The notes beneath the pieces were generated by a model. The model was not told the DNA's origin and made no database searches. It was given only the letters and a program-made list of their open reading frames with translations. Made by a program: the position numbers and the translations under genes. A DNA stretch of 6,525 nucleotides from JAWPNA01 sp045402695 (GTDB lineage Bacteria > Acidobacteriota > Polarisedimenticolia > JACPZX01 > DASXTC01). Positions within the stretch are counted from its first letter, which is position 1, and every line of letters begins with the position of its first letter. The stretch covers positions 1 through 6,525 of the forward strand of contig JAWPNA010000181.1 of NCBI GenBank assembly GCA_045402695.1, written 5' to 3'. Below, piece after piece: positions 5,431-6,525 of the stretch.

Positions 5431-5507
5431 TGCGCGGCCTTCCTCGCTGACAGCACCCTCATCGTCCCCATGTACTTGCCCTGGAGCTCAGACTTGTTGC
5501 ATCGTGA
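5361..5507 (-). pseudogene. C-terminal fragment of an unknown basic helical protein, copy A
   Basis: A 48-residue - strand frame after an in-frame stop reads SELQGKYMGTMRVLSARKAA, then QVKRIRAANGIRAAIAAAER, then MAG-stop. It is Lys/Arg/Ala-rich, looks helical, and has no valid start. It is supported mainly by a second copy at 6429-6509 ending GIRGAIRAAERMAE-stop, with the stop codons aligned. I do not recognise the family. The overlapping + strand frame 5326-5577 is an alternative but lacks a ribosome binding site. Confidence 0.38.
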
Positions 5508-5617
5508 TCAATTCGCTAAGGTCCGGCTGTCGGATCTGATCAAGGGAATCGCGGAGGCCCAGGCATCCTCGCGCTGATCGTATCTTGACTGTAATGGTAT
5601 CCGTTGCGTGTACATAT

Positions 5618-5623
5618 AGGAGG
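5618..5623 (+). promoter_or_regulatory. Shine-Dalgarno for the SDR gene
   Basis: AGGAGG, five bases before the ATG at 5629, is a consensus site and fixes the start. The 5578-5617 leader is more AT-rich than its surroundings, but no well-spaced promoter could be assigned. Confidence 0.85.
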
Positions 5624-5628
5624 ATGAG

Positions 5629-6381
5629 ATGACTGAGAGATTCAAGGGGAAGGTGGCCGTCGTGACCGGCGGCAACAGCGGCATCGGGTTGGCCACGGCA
5701 AAGGCCTTCGCGCGTGAGGGGGCGCAGGTCGCGATCACGGGGCGCAATGATGCCACGCTCGGGGCGGCAGCGAAAGAAATCGGTCCTGGGGCACTGGCGA
5801 TCAAGGCGGATGTCTCGCGCCTACCCGAGATCGCCACTGCGATGGGCCGGATCAAGGAGAGGTTCGGCCGGATCGACGCCCTGTTCGTGAACGCCGGAAT
5901 CGGAAGGTTCCTCTCCTTCGAGGAGGTCACCGAGGCGTTCTTCGACGAGACAATGGGGACCAACCTCAAGGGGGCGTACTTCACGATCCAGAAGGCCGTG
6001 CCGCTGCTGGCCCAAGGGGCGGCGGTAGTCCTCAATGGCTCGGTCAACGCCCATATGGGCATGCCCAACTCCAGCGTGTACGGGGCCTCGAAGGCCGCCG
6101 TGGTCCATCTGGCGAAGACTCTCTCCGCCGATCTCCTCGCACGCGGCGTGCGCGTGAATGTCGTCAGCCCGGGGCCGGTAGAGACGCCCATACTGGAGCG
6201 GATGGGCATGTCCGCGGAGCAGCTGAGCCAGACGAAGTCCTGGATCACAGGGCAGGTTCCGCTGAACCGCTTCGCGCATCCGAACGAGATCGCCGCCGCC
6301 GTCCTCTACCTCTCCTCCGACGAGTCGAAGTTCATCGTCGGGACCGAACTCGTGATCGACGGGGGGATGATCCAGCTCTGA
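5629..6381 (+). CDS. Short-chain dehydrogenase/reductase (classical SDR)
   Basis: A 250-residue classical SDR of normal length. The Rossmann nucleotide site is TGGNSGIG (13-20). R39 in the TGRN turn after strand 2 suggests NADP(H) preference. D61-V62 contacts adenine, and NAG (88-90) stabilises the sheet. The catalytic tetrad is N112, S138, Y151 and K155 (YGASK). PGPVETP (181-187) is the usual loop after the active site, and the C-terminus ends in the common IDGGM pattern. It is soluble and cytoplasmic and should reduce or oxidise a carbonyl/alcohol pair. The substrate cannot be told: this FabG-like group covers 3-oxoacyl, sugar and xenobiotic reductases. It looks intact and well translated and has no operon partner in the window. 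It lies between two copies of a ~70-bp direct repeat. Confidence 0.94.
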   Translation: MTERFKGKVAVVTGGNSGIGLATAKAFAREGAQVAITGRNDATLGAAAKEIGPGALAIKADVSRLPEIATAMGRIKERFGRIDALFVNAGIGRFLSFEEVTEAFFDETMGTNLKGAYFTIQKAVPLLAQGAAVVLNGSVNAHMGMPNSSVYGASKAAVVHLAKTLSADLLARGVRVNVVSPGPVETPILERMGMSAEQLSQTKSWITGQVPLNRFAHPNEIAAAVLYLSSDESKFIVGTELVIDGGMIQL

Positions 6382-6428
6382 CGTCACGAGGGGAACCGGC
6401 CAAGGCTCGCAAGCTGGAGTGTCGGCGC

Positions 6429-6498
6429 CTACTCCGCCATCCTCTCCGCCGCCCGTATCGCCCCCCTGATTCCCTTCTGGGCGAGGATCTTCTTGCCC
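6429..6498. repeat. Imperfect direct repeat flanking the SDR gene, right copy
   Basis: Partner of 5361-5430. The - strand also reads as a 26-residue peptide, GRAEGKKILAQKGIRGAIRA then AERMAE-stop (6429-6509), aligned in frame and at its stop with copy A. An upstream in-frame stop at 6510-6512 breaks the frame, so it too is a remnant. Nothing else was identified from 6382 to the window end. Confidence 0.8.
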
Positions 6499-6525
6499 TC
6501 AGCCCGCCCTCAGCGGCTCTGAGAC

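Noticed and set aside
5326..5577. 83-residue + strand frame with a hydrophobic stretch
   Set aside because: No ribosome binding site and no family. The repeat within it aligns by stop codon on the - strand instead. It remains possible as a small membrane protein.
5585..5616. TTGACT...TACATA promoter for the SDR gene
   Set aside because: Spacing is 20 bp and transcription would start inside the ribosome binding site. The spacer has no clear dyad to support a MerR-type promoter.
5508..6248. 246-residue open frame on the - strand
   Set aside because: It is the antisense of the SDR gene, whose motifs, length and ribosome binding site are all convincing on the + strand.
1..6525. CRISPR array, tRNA or rRNA gene, toxin-antitoxin pair
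   Set aside because: No regularly spaced repeats, cloverleaf, rRNA-like stretch or paired small genes with known toxin motifs were seen on either strand.

Overview
This is a high-GC bacterial window with intact genes set among the debris of several mobile elements. The Zn-ribbon/Ser-Thr kinase/TPR protein and the REC-PilZ regulator suit a soil or sediment bacterium of the Acidobacteriota/Myxococcota kind. That is inference from gene type; nothing here fixes the taxon.

Left end (1-570): a mobile-element graveyard. The first ~130 bases hold the 3' end of a group II intron on the + strand, with domain V at 38-70 and domain VI at about 79-130. It abuts, and appears to interrupt in antisense, a tyrosine-recombinase fragment on the - strand (131-246). 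That fragment stops at its catalytic R-H motif, where a 34-bp near-perfect palindrome (241-274) joins it head to head to a fragment of a different tyrosine recombinase on the + strand (269-484). The second fragment begins at the same R-H-S motif. Its downstream flank has two direct copies of the decamer CTCGGCATAA, which also forms each arm of the palindrome core.

Middle (570-3470): about 310 bp without a recognisable gene, then an intact membrane-anchored Ser/Thr kinase with an N-terminal zinc ribbon and C-terminal TPR repeats (883-3090, +). It converges, with a 12-bp gap, on a small unrecognised cytoplasmic protein (3103-3468, -) that has a good ribosome binding site and a plausible sigma70 promoter.

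Right of centre (3660-4870): a second C-terminal integrase fragment (3681-3923, -) whose nucleophilic Tyr is Cys, then an intact REC-PilZ response regulator (4087-4767, +), then a third, 22-residue integrase tail (4793-4861, -). The three integrase tails are homologous and point the same way. The last two share a hairpin at the stop codon with one compensatory base-pair change.

Right end (5055-6525): a probable C-terminal scrap of a DNA methyltransferase (+), an intact short-chain dehydrogenase/reductase (5629-6381, +), and an imperfect ~70-bp direct repeat on both sides of the dehydrogenase. Each repeat copy reads on the - strand as the C-terminus of the same unknown protein.

The intact genes form no obvious operon. 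Kinase, REC-PilZ protein and dehydrogenase are each separated by recombinase or other gene scraps. The region looks like an integration hot spot that kept signalling and metabolic cargo while successive elements decayed.
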